A stretch of DNA of 16,913 bases from Stephanodiscus triporus (Eukaryota > Bacillariophyta > Thalassiosirophyceae > Thalassiosirales > Thalassiosiraceae), in NCBI GenBank assembly GCA_036939755.1, contig JALLAZ010000337.1:1-16913 (forward strand), written 5' to 3'. Of the stretch, positions 8,794-16,619 are shown one piece after another. The notes below the pieces were generated by a model, which saw nothing but the letters and a program-made list of their open reading frames with translations, was not told the DNA's origin and did no database searches. The position numbers and the translations under genes are program-made. How positions within the stretch are numbered: position 1 is the stretch's first letter; every line of letters begins with the position of its first letter.

Positions 8794-9684
8794 ATGATCA
8801 TTGCAAGGGTGGCGTCAAACCTCTGGCGCAAAAGCGGGACACTATTCTCGTCGCTTCCACTATCGAAGGCAGAGATACATTCAGCTGCAGGAGCCAACAT
8901 AAGAGCATCATCTTCCATCGTCGAACTCCGACAATATCAACTCCATCCCACACAAACATCAGTGTACACGCAGAACACAATTCAATTGGCTCGATTGCAC
9001 AAGAATCTGCCTCTTGCTTTCGTTGGATTTCCGGAGACGGGAGCGATAGCCCTCAATACTGCCGTTCATGTATACCATTATCCGGGTGGACATGTCGAGA
9101 GGTTGGACAAGCGCTCCGCGTTGGCGAGCAATCAGGAGATGTTGAAATATTCGGGATCCGTTAATTCCGAGTCGAGTGAGATATTTGTAGAGGCGCCATT
9201 AGTGACAGACTTCGATGAGATTACCGGACTGAAATACTGGGTAGATAACGATAGGAGCGGCGCGAGACGAAGTTTTGATTTCGATATCGAAGAACATCCT
9301 AAGGATAGCAGCAACACATGCATAATTGAGCTACGCAAGTATCAGCTCAAGCTTGGTTATGATACGGTTCCGAAGTTTCTCCACATCTACTCGGACGCTT
9401 TGCCTTCCAAGCTGAATGCGAATGGCACCCATCCAACTACTGAACTGGTATCCATACTTGTTAGTGATGTAGGAAGATTGAATACTGTTTATGAAGTATG
9501 GAAGCACGGAGGCGAGATCGTTGGACATGATACTTCATTCTGTGGGTTGCATGCTATGGAAATGAGTCGTCAGGCATCGCGGGGGGCTACCGAATGGAGG
9601 AACGGTATAATGCGAATCGCTGAACTTGCTATGACGTTTGACACTACAATTTTGAAGCCGCTTGAGTGTTCTCCCCTCCGATGA
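8794..9684 (+). CDS. NIPSNAP family protein, probably mitochondrial
   Basis: The 296-residue product has two ferredoxin-like (dimeric alpha-beta barrel) NIPSNAP repeats. The first covers about 42..135, opening with SIVELRQYQLHP. The second covers about 177..290, opening with IIELRKYQLKLG and followed by the family pattern of a small core strand (TTELVSILVSDVGRLNTVYEVW) and a C-terminal helix with EWRNGIM. The first 40 residues are rich in Arg, Ser and Ala with no acidic residue before Glu27 (MIIARVASNLWRKSGTLFSS), fitting a mitochondrial presequence. Animal NIPSNAPs sit in mitochondria and, on damaged organelles, recruit autophagy factors; the molecular role in algae is unknown. The ATG at 8794 is the first in frame, and no intron is needed. 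It converges on the PROPPIN gene downstream. Which member of the family it is cannot be told by eye. Confidence 0.85.
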   Translation: MIIARVASNLWRKSGTLFSSLPLSKAEIHSAAGANIRASSSIVELRQYQLHPTQTSVYTQNTIQLARLHKNLPLAFVGFPETGAIALNTAVHVYHYPGGHVERLDKRSALASNQEMLKYSGSVNSESSEIFVEAPLVTDFDEITGLKYWVDNDRSGARRSFDFDIEEHPKDSSNTCIIELRKYQLKLGYDTVPKFLHIYSDALPSKLNANGTHPTTELVSILVSDVGRLNTVYEVWKHGGEIVGHDTSFCGLHAMEMSRQASRGATEWRNGIMRIAELAMTFDTTILKPLECSPLR

Positions 9685-10188
9685 GGTTGATTGTCGTGGT
9701 GAGACAACAGGTTTGTGCAAATTACCAAATCTCCCAAATGGATGTGATATGTTATGTGTAGGGGTAGAATTCAAAAATCAAAGCGCCACTTCGCCTCGTA
9801 ATGATGATGTCCTTTTAGAGCTTCGACACGTGAGTTGGAACATATATTACCACGCATAGTTTTTCTCGTAAATTACGCCAAGGGCAGTCGGAGCATATGG
9901 CACCCTGGGATACAATGATGAGGCATACAATACCACTCTTCTGGAGCGCCTCACCCGTGGCCTTTGTGGCAAAATGGTTGTAGCTAAGCTCACGCAGTTG
10001 GTTTGCACAACGATTCCGTCTTGGATGAGTTGGCACATACGCTCCCGGCACATTGCATTAGACCACATCCATGGCATTGTCATCGTTCTATTTTTCTCAG
10101 TAGCCTACGTGATAAAACACGCCTATTCTATAAATTGATACATTAATCAACAGATATGCCCCCATTTTTTTCTATATTGCTCCTAGTT
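9685..10188. other. Convergent intergenic region with a possible leucine-rich-repeat remnant on the minus strand
   Basis: These 504 bases lie between two convergent genes. On the minus strand between about 10083 and 9860, one frame reads MCQLIQDGIVVQTN and the next, after a one-base shift, reads NQLRELSYNHFATKATGEAL. Together these resemble a leucine-rich repeat (L..L...N....A...L). The fragment is too short and shifted to be a working gene. The rest looks like 3' untranslated sequence. Confidence 0.35.
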
Positions 10189-11931
10189 TCAAGCCAAAAC
10201 GTCTTCAATCCGGGTCAGCTCGATGGATTTCTTCACTGAATATCGACGCAACTGGCAATCCATTGAACATAGTACAAGCACATCTTCCTGGTCAACGGCA
10301 TCAATTATTCTGTCTTTGCTTGACGAAGATAGAAACGACAACACCAGAGTTTGCGACCGAACTGCATTTGCACTGGATGGAGGAGGTTTGTATTTCAGCT
10401 TCGTCGAGGATCGATGCTTGCTAGTCGATGCATTGGCATTACCGGCATGCAGTTTAAATGTGGAACCAATTCGTTTAAAAAGTGGGGTCGAATCACAAGC
10501 TGATGTCATTTTCCTATCAAGAACACGGGGTCCTTCGTAATCGTGCACCTTTTCAAAGTCCCTGCCATCAGCTACATCATCTTCATCGGCGCTGTCGGGC
10601 CGCTTCTCGTTCTGCCAATCAAAAACGTGGATTGTGCCACTGCTGCCATACGTCACTAATCTATCAGCTGCCCCGTTCCACGAAATGGAATAGATCTGAC
10701 ACGGTCTCGAGCCGCGGTGCCACTCCCATAACAAGGATCCCTGTGGCAATCCAAACACTCGTATTGCAGTACCCTTTGAACTGGCAGTGGCTATGTAGGT
10801 TTGCTGCGTTTTTCTGTTGCCACCGAGCAGCATTCGAGTGACCGAATGATCGTGTGCATCGATGGAAGTAATGAACTGAATCCTATGCTTGACCTTATTC
10901 GCCCCCGGGGGTGTTTCGTATTTGTCCCAAGAAGATGCGGTCGACGGCACACTCCCACTTCCAATGCTTGCGTTACAGCCAGCGACGTTGGATAGCTCTT
11001 TGACTATCGTTGGGTCATAAACTCGCACTGTACCGGGTGATCCATTGAAACTCTTACATATCAGATAGGGTTGATCCTCATCAGGCGATAAGTCAAAATA
11101 TGAACCAGCGTTAAAGCCATCCATCCCACGAGTAACATTCCTAGGGGAATCTGAAGGGTGCATTATATTCAATGTCGTTATCAAAGTGGGACGGAGTGCG
11201 ATAGTGTCAGCGGCATCACTATATGTCAGATGAAATACGTGTAACCGCAAGTCCACTGTCATGGCCGCCAAAACTTTACGTTGTAATTCCACTCGTTTGA
11301 CTGCCGCCGAGAGTGGGAGCGCCGCCAGAGAAAAGGAGGAGTTCTTTGCATTGTATAGGTAACAACATCGAGGAGATGATGGTTTGACCACGGCAAGCAA
11401 AGATGTGTTTTGTAATAACTGGGCGTAGGTGGCGCCGTCGGGTAGGAGCACCACGTCATGCACCAAGCGACTTTGGTTATTACTGCCGTTTTCGTCATCA
11501 ACGTTTAAGTTCTGAATTGATAGTTGTAACGATTCTAATGTTCTCACTCGGACGCCGATCGAGGTGCAAACAATTAGACACGTTCGATCGCGATTGAACG
11601 TTATGGAGCGCGCTGTAGGTCGTTCGCGTTCCGCAATTACACTCCACGACGAATTGCTGGAGGTGGAGGATGGTTTGATTGCAGAATCATCGCCACTTGG
11701 TGATTGCAACATATCTGTCGACTGGGGCAAAGAGTGAGCGGCTGCCGTTCTTACTCCGGCGTCGCATTCGATGGCGCTGCCACCTACTTCATCTCCATCC
11801 GGGGTATCGGAATCAGTTGCACTCGTCATGCACGAATGGAATAGACTGCTAGACGCGTCGTCTTCATCCATCGACGAAGCTGCGGCCAAGACTGGCTTAT
11901 TGCTTCCTTCGCTGCGTTGTTGAGTGTGCAT
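10189..11931 (-). CDS. PROPPIN / WIPI (Atg18-like) WD-repeat autophagy protein
   Basis: The 580-residue intronless product folds as a seven-bladed beta propeller from about residue 95 onward. Blade 1 shows the PROPPIN signature SITFNRDRTCLIVCTSIGVRV (109..129). The best-conserved part is YIATASSKGTAIRVF (379..393), the equivalent of the family's LATAS.KGT.IRVF, followed by WHRGSRPCQIYSISW (404..418). Here the phosphoinositide-binding F/L-R-R-G motif reads W-H-R-G. PROPPINs bind PI3P and PI(3,5)P2 on the forming autophagosome and endosomes, and recruit the Atg2 or Atg16 machinery. Residues 1..95 are an acidic, Ser-rich extension. Residues 442..525 form an unusually long insertion between late blades, probably flexible. 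The gene shares a 244-base divergent promoter with L-2-hydroxyglutarate dehydrogenase and converges on NIPSNAP. The subgroup (Atg18, Hsv2 or WIPI3/4 type) is not decided. Confidence 0.9.
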   Translation of the reverse strand: MHTQQRSEGSNKPVLAAASSMDEDDASSSLFHSCMTSATDSDTPDGDEVGGSAIECDAGVRTAAAHSLPQSTDMLQSPSGDDSAIKPSSTSSNSSWSVIAERERPTARSITFNRDRTCLIVCTSIGVRVRTLESLQLSIQNLNVDDENGSNNQSRLVHDVVLLPDGATYAQLLQNTSLLAVVKPSSPRCCYLYNAKNSSFSLAALPLSAAVKRVELQRKVLAAMTVDLRLHVFHLTYSDAADTIALRPTLITTLNIMHPSDSPRNVTRGMDGFNAGSYFDLSPDEDQPYLICKSFNGSPGTVRVYDPTIVKELSNVAGCNASIGSGSVPSTASSWDKYETPPGANKVKHRIQFITSIDAHDHSVTRMLLGGNRKTQQTYIATASSKGTAIRVFGLPQGSLLWEWHRGSRPCQIYSISWNGAADRLVTYGSSGTIHVFDWQNEKRPDSADEDDVADGRDFEKVHDYEGPRVLDRKMTSACDSTPLFKRIGSTFKLHAGNANASTSKHRSSTKLKYKPPPSSANAVRSQTLVLSFLSSSSKDRIIDAVDQEDVLVLCSMDCQLRRYSVKKSIELTRIEDVLA

Positions 11932-12175
11932 TGCACTAGAGGTACCAGGTAATAGGGTCGTTGTCGTCTCTGTTTGTTGTCTTTTCCGTTGACTTTTCTT
12001 GTGTGATGTTGTTACTTCTTACTCTACTCTCTAAGGTATCGATGTTTTTGTCCTTCCCCGCCAAGAGAAAGAGAAATGAGAATTCTGCGCGCCCGCACTA
12101 GCCCCGGCCCCCGCCTCATGCGGCCGGGCGACAGAACAACTACACGTCGGGAGTCGGGAGTCGGGAGAGCATGTC
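11932..12175. promoter_or_regulatory. Divergent promoter between PROPPIN and L-2-hydroxyglutarate dehydrogenase genes
   Basis: There are 244 bases between two start codons pointing apart. The dehydrogenase-proximal end has three head-to-tail copies of the heptamer GTCGGGA (12146..12166), just ten bases upstream of the ATG, and a GC-rich block (12088..12128). No TATA box is evident. Confidence 0.5.
12146..12166 (+). repeat. Triple heptamer GTCGGGA
   Basis: Three exact tandem copies of GTCGGGA end ten bases before the start codon of the dehydrogenase gene, so they are probably in its 5' leader. They could be a simple slippage product. Confidence 0.85.
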
Positions 12176-13577
12176 ATGATAAGAACAGTTCCTACTCATT
12201 ATTTTCACGTCCAAACAGCCATCATTGGCGCCGGCGTCATCGGATTATCGGTGGCGAGGGCCTTGTCCAAAGAAGGGCATGAGGTATTGATCCTTGAACA
12301 ATCAAACGCTATCGGCTCTGGCATCAGCAGTCGCAACTCGGAGGTGATCCACGCAGGGATTTACTATGATAGAGATACGATGCCCCTCAAGTCGCAATTT
12401 TGCGTCGAAGGGAAGCGTTTCTTGTACGACTATTGTCGCGATAGATCTATTCCCTACAGGCAATGTGGAAAGTTATTGGTGGCAACCGATGCAAAGCAAA
12501 GGGACGTCGACCTGCCCCAGTTGGTTGACTATGCTAAGAAGAATGGCGTGGATGATCTGCAAATATTGTCGAGTGAAGAAATCGTTGCCGATTATGAACC
12601 CAATGTCACTTGCACTGGTGGAGCGCTCTCTCCCTCAACAGGAATTGTGGACTCACATGCCTTGATGACTAGTTTGCTAGCCGATGCTGAAGAACATGGT
12701 GCTACCCTTGCTTTGCATTGTCAGGTAAAAGGTGGAAGAACGATTCCACCCGCCGGCAACGAGAAGGGAAGCTTAGTGTTATTCGTTGACGACTCGGAAA
12801 TTGCATGTGATCACGTTGTTGTCTGTGCTGGGCTAGCAACAGATAAAATTGCCACAGCCATACTACCATCATCTTCCTCGACGGCAAAAGAAAACGAACG
12901 CACAAGCCATGTGCAAATTCCGAAACAATTTTATGCGAAGGGAAATTACTACAAGTTGGAAAATCAGAAATCCCCATTCAGGAGACTTGTGTATCCACTA
13001 CCTGACCCGCAAGGCGGTTTGGGCGTGCATGCGACAATCGATCTGGCGAATTCCACACGGTTTGGACCGGACGTTGAGTGGTTGGATTTGGGTACCGATT
13101 GTCCTGATGATATTGATATGAATGTAGATCCTTCTCGTGCAGAATCCTTTTATGCTGCAGTGAGAAAGTACTGGCCAGATTTGCAAGGCAAGTAATTTTG
13201 GCTTGTTTCATCTGGATCATTTCTGTCAAACTACGATATCTCACCATCCTCTTTCGTTGTAATTATTAGATGGTAACCTCGTCCCCGATTATTCCGGTGT
13301 CAGACCAAAGCTCCTGCATCCTGATGCTGGAAACCTTGATGCGCACCACAACAATGATATGAAAGATTTCGTGATTGCCGGGCCGGAGTATCATGGAGTG
13401 AAAGGTTTGACTTTGCTGCTGGGAATTGAGAGTCCAGGGTGAGTGTTGTGTCTGTTATCCATAGTCGTTATGATATCTGTTGATGTAAAGCTTATAGACG
13501 TTATTCGCAACTCTATGGCTTGTAGATTGACATCAAGTTTAGCAATAGGAAATTATGTGGCGAATAAAATACTCTAG
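12176..13577 (+). CDS. L2HGDH: L-2-hydroxyglutarate dehydrogenase, FAD-dependent, three exons
   Basis: The enzyme oxidises L-2-hydroxyglutarate to 2-oxoglutarate using FAD and passes electrons to the quinone pool, repairing a side product of malate dehydrogenase; it is usually mitochondrial. Exons are 12176..13187, 13270..13438 and 13526..13577, giving 410 residues, close to the family length. The FAD-binding GAGVIG is at 18..23 with the acidic end of beta-2 at Glu41. SSRNSEVIHAGIYY (51..64) and QCGKLLVAT are family hallmarks. Exon 2 supplies DGNLVPDYSGVRPK and GIESPG; exon 3 ends with LTSSLAIGNYVANKIL. Intron 1 (82 bases) has a GC donor and intron 2 (87 bases) a GTGAGT donor. The ATG at 12176 is the first in frame and leaves only about ten residues before the FAD fold, so a mitochondrial presequence is very short or absent; an unseen upstream exon is possible. 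The 3' end converges on the zinc transporter gene. Confidence 0.93.
13188..13269 (+). other. GC-AG intron (intron 1 of the dehydrogenase gene)
   Basis: The donor reads CAAG|GCAAGT, the consensus of GC-AG introns, and the acceptor ATTATTAG. The join gives ...LQDGNLVPDY in frame. Using the GT four bases later puts a stop codon directly after the junction. Confidence 0.88.
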
Positions 13578-13749
13578 ACAGATAGCATTTTACTGTGCAA
13601 TGTCGCCATACAAAACAGTACAGTAGTATGAGTACATCGATGATCATGAATTCAAACAGTCTACTATATCACTCAATTGTCTTGAAGCCGGCGATCAGAG
13701 ACCTGGACATGTCACGGAGTTATTTTTTCCTTGCCTGTTTTTGTCACTT

Positions 13750-15226
13750 CTACATTGATGAGCCAGTTCTTTGAACAGGAACACGAATGCATTGGTGAGC
13801 CATCCCATCAGGGCATGTGACGCAATCTTCTACTGCACTGGGTTGCAATTGCAATGTCAGGTGGGTGATTTTCTCTTGGTGGCAAACATTTTTGATATCG
13901 CGATACGCCTGCTCGACATTTGCTGCTTTCGCATGGACACTTAGAGAAAGCTTATCATGGGAGATGCTCCAAATGTGCAGATCATGAACATCGTACACTC
14001 CTTCCACAGCCGAGATGGCATCAAAGACTTTGTCCCAGTTGACTCCGGGTGGAACCTCCTCAAGTAACACAGATAGACTGGACCGAAACACGCCAAGAGT
14101 AGCATAACAAACCATAATTGAGAATATGAGAGTGCAGATGGGATCGACTAACTGCCAGGTGGGCTTATACCAGATGATCAACCCAGCCACGAGAACCACG
14201 ACCGATTGAGCCAAGTCCGCAAGGACATGAATATACGCAGCGTGCAGGTTTACATTGCGTTTCTTGGGAAGGGATACCTTCAAATCTTTGTTCACGGCCA
14301 AATAACTTTTCCCATTATTCGAAGTAGAAAGCAGCGCTGCCGATTCTTGGTGGTGACCGTGACCGTGATCGTGATCAATGTGCGATTCTTCGTCGTGGTC
14401 GTGGTTATGATCATCGTGGTCATGAGCGTCATGATCATGATCCCTATGGTCATGATTATCGTGATCATTATCGCCGTGGTTGTGATCATCGTGGTCGTGA
14501 TGGCAGCCATGACCATGGCCGTGGTCCATACCCTTCGCAAATTTGTAAGTGGTAAGCAATTTGTGCACAGACAATTTGGATAATTTTTCTAAGCATTCAT
14601 AGAGTGGCACTCACCGGCAAATGAGCATGATCCTCGCCTAAAACGAAGGCGAGAATCACATTTACAACAACCCCAATGGAAGCAATTGTAGACATCAGCT
14701 TCCCGTTGACATGAAAATCCTCTCCCCCAACATACAAAATAATCCACATTCGATGCAATGCCTCCACTGCTAATCCAAGGGACAAGATGACCAAGCACAC
14801 CATCGAAAAGAGAGCGGCAAGGCTCTCCGTTCGCATCAGTCCGAAGGTATGCGACGCCGATGCTGGAAGACTGGCGATGTGAAAACCTATTATGGCTACG
14901 ATAAACGCGGAAAGGTCCGCTGCTAGGTGAGCTGCATCAGATAAAACTGCGAGAGAACCCGCTAGGAGACCGCCAATGACCTCCACCAAGAAAAAGGTGA
15001 CGCAGAGAAGAGACGCCGTCTTGAGTTTCCTCAGCACTTCTTGGCGACGCTCTTTGTCCTCGGCGACTTCGTCGTGGTGAGGATGATGCTTGTCAGAGTG
15101 TTCATGCTGCAATAAGGAGAGAATGGGTAGGTTAGGCTTGCGAGTAACTGGCGGGCGTAAACTGTGGTTGCGCTTCAAAAGGATACTCACCGCATGACCG
15201 TGGCCATGAGAATGATCGATGTCCAT
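13750..15226 (-). CDS. Zinc transporter, cation diffusion facilitator (ZnT/SLC30) family, three exons
   Basis: The product is a proton-coupled zinc exporter that moves Zn2+ out of the cytosol, probably into a vacuole or secretory compartment. Exons on the minus strand are 15226..15191, 15106..14615 and 14532..13750, giving 436 residues. Six membrane helices fit at about 43..63, 67..90, 107..127, 150..170, 274..297 and 303..325. The zinc site is H72-x3-D76 with D69 (helix 2) and H278-x3-D282 (helix 5): the H/D pattern of zinc-selective members. A cytosolic C-terminal domain follows (about 335..436, with VYDVHDLHIWSIS). The helix 4-5 loop (178..237) is an exceptionally long His/Asp tract. The N-terminus adds HSHGHGHA and HEHSDKHHPHHDE. 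Intron 1 is 84 bases and stop-free; intron 2 is 82 bases. Both have GTGAGT donors. The intron 2 acceptor (GCGAAG) is weak, so its exact end is slightly uncertain. Manganese or other metals cannot be excluded. Confidence 0.92.
14350..14527 (-). repeat. His/Asp codon repeat in the zinc-transporter loop
   Basis: This part of the gene consists of CAT/CAC and GAT/GAC codons giving HDHD-type dipeptides over about 60 residues. The opposite strand is open and would read as a run of Val, Ile and Met, an artefact of complementing these codons. Confidence 0.9.
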
Positions 15227-15573
15227 TATTGATAATTGATTTGTTCGGTTTTGTTACTACTCTTGCGCGTGAGGATCAATGATTTTTTTCGAACAAGGTG
15301 AGAAAAATGACAATGATATGATGGCGGTGGCACTCTGTACTGTCCTCTAGCTAGCATGCCCTACTGGCACCGCCGAAAAATCATGGTGACTGCCCCTACT
15401 CACTTCAGTTCGTCTCGATTGTTGATGATATGCGGCCGGTGGTACGAAGTGGTTCGGGATTTTTTGTTGAGTGTGTGTACGATACGTAGGTACCATAAAC
15501 GGTTCTTATGTCCCCCTAGCTGAATTCAGCCAAAGTAGCTGAATTCAGCTTTGGTTCGCAGGCCTAGACGACA
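15227..15573. other. Upstream region of the zinc-transporter gene
   Basis: These 347 bases contain no gene. They should hold the promoter of the zinc-transporter gene (read leftward). I see no metal-response element of the animal TGCRCNC type near its start that I would defend. The only structured signal is a pair of palindromes at 15518..15550. Confidence 0.45.
15518..15550. repeat. Two 12-bp palindromes GCTGAATTCAGC, 19 bases apart
   Basis: GCTGAATTCAGC is a perfect palindrome and occurs at 15519..15530 and 15538..15549. The second extends to 14 bases (AGCTGAATTCAGCT). In addition CCAAAG (15530..15535) and CTTTGG (15549..15554) are inverted copies. This could be a paired binding site for a dimeric regulator or a local duplication. 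Confidence 0.9.
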
Positions 15574-15821
15574 ATGAAAACTGCTGTCATCTTAAAAATG
15601 GTCGACGACGCCATGTTCGCCATGGTCTCTAGTTGCTCCGCCCGAGTGGCGGTTCGAGGGGACCAATGTTTAGGGGGTCAATTTGCATGCGCCCAAGTCC
15701 ATTACGGCATTTTTTTTACCATCGTCCATGTCAAAAAAGTTGGTTGTGGGGTGTTTTTTGGCGATGAGAAAGGATTTAACTTAGGAATTAGTACTAGACA
15801 CCGTAGAATACGGTCTTCCAG

Positions 15822-16619
15822 CCACAACCATGGTATTTCCGGCACGACGACATCATGGACATTGATGTCGTTGTATTCACACTGTCGGCCTCCGTTCGGC
15901 ACATCCAAGCGCACGCGCTCCATCCATACATCATGGTCGACGCCACTGTGCCTTGGTTCGATCCAAATCCTCCAATTGGCCGTGAATGAACACAAAAATG
16001 GCTTACAAAATATGTTGATGAAGACGATGCGGGCGATACAGCGACGACGGATGTCGCGATCGCCATCAACGACGACGCTGCGCCGCTGGTGATGACGACG
16101 ATGAAGGGAAAACCCGTGTCAATTGCCGTAATGATGACGACAACAATACTGCTGACGACGGCCCCAGCGAACGTAACAATCAGCTGGACGATGACAACGA
16201 ACAAGGTTGTCATGCGTCGACGGGGGTGGCGGGGGTGGCGGCGGTGGCGTTGGACATCTTCCTCCAGGAAGGTTCTCACGGGCGGCGATTCTTCCGTCGC
16301 GATGTGCGGCGGCGGCAGTGGGAGGATGACATGGGATGGAAGTCACGACGACGACGACGACGACGACGACGATGATGAACAATGACGGACGAGAATGGCG
16401 ACGACGCGGCCGGCGGCGACGACGATGACGGCGGATGGGAAGCGGGATGGGACAAGGGAGAGGATGAATATAGACGATGAAGACAGAGATGGTGTCATCG
16501 ACAACAATGACAAGGACGACAACGGAGGTGGCAACGACGCCATCGAGGATGACGAAGGCGATGATATTGTCAACAACGATGATGACGATGGCAACGCTTC
16601 GACGACGATCATAGGATGA
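15822..16619 (+). other. Coding-like frame interrupted only by TGA codons; exon set or decayed gene
   Basis: One plus-strand frame runs from a good acceptor-like site (TCTTCCAG, ending 15821) to a TGA at 16617..16619. It is broken only by TGA at 15987..15989 and 16383..16385. The first part is of normal composition (IMDIDVVVFTLSASVRHIQA, then YIMVDATVPWFDPNPPIG). After the first stop it reads KYVDEDDAGDTATTDVAIAI. The tail is Asp-rich, with NIDDEDRDGVIDNNDKDD resembling a D-x-D-x-D-G calcium-binding loop. No family is recognised. Open frames also exist on the minus strand, and GAC/ACG triplet bias makes open frames cheap here, so coding status is uncertain. Confidence 0.28.
16345..16378 (+). 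repeat. (ACG)n triplet microsatellite
   Basis: About nine ACG triplets followed by GAT-type variants. It is the purest part of a region (about 16060..16620) dominated by GAC/ACG/GAT triplets. Confidence 0.9.

Noticed and set aside
13580..13630. TACTGT and ACAGTA words after the dehydrogenase gene that might form a terminator hairpin
   Set aside because: Stems are only six bases and interrupted, and eukaryotic genes end by polyadenylation, not by such hairpins.
14206..14583. Plus-strand frame of 125 codons, very rich in Val, Ile and Met, that looks like a membrane protein
   Set aside because: It is the complement of the His/Asp codon repeat in the zinc-transporter loop; CAY and GAY codons complement to Val, Ile and Met codons. 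The minus-strand gene has clear family motifs.
15640..15665. GAGTGGC followed by GGTTCGAG, reminiscent of tRNA promoter boxes
   Set aside because: The two boxes are far too close together, and no cloverleaf can be folded around them.
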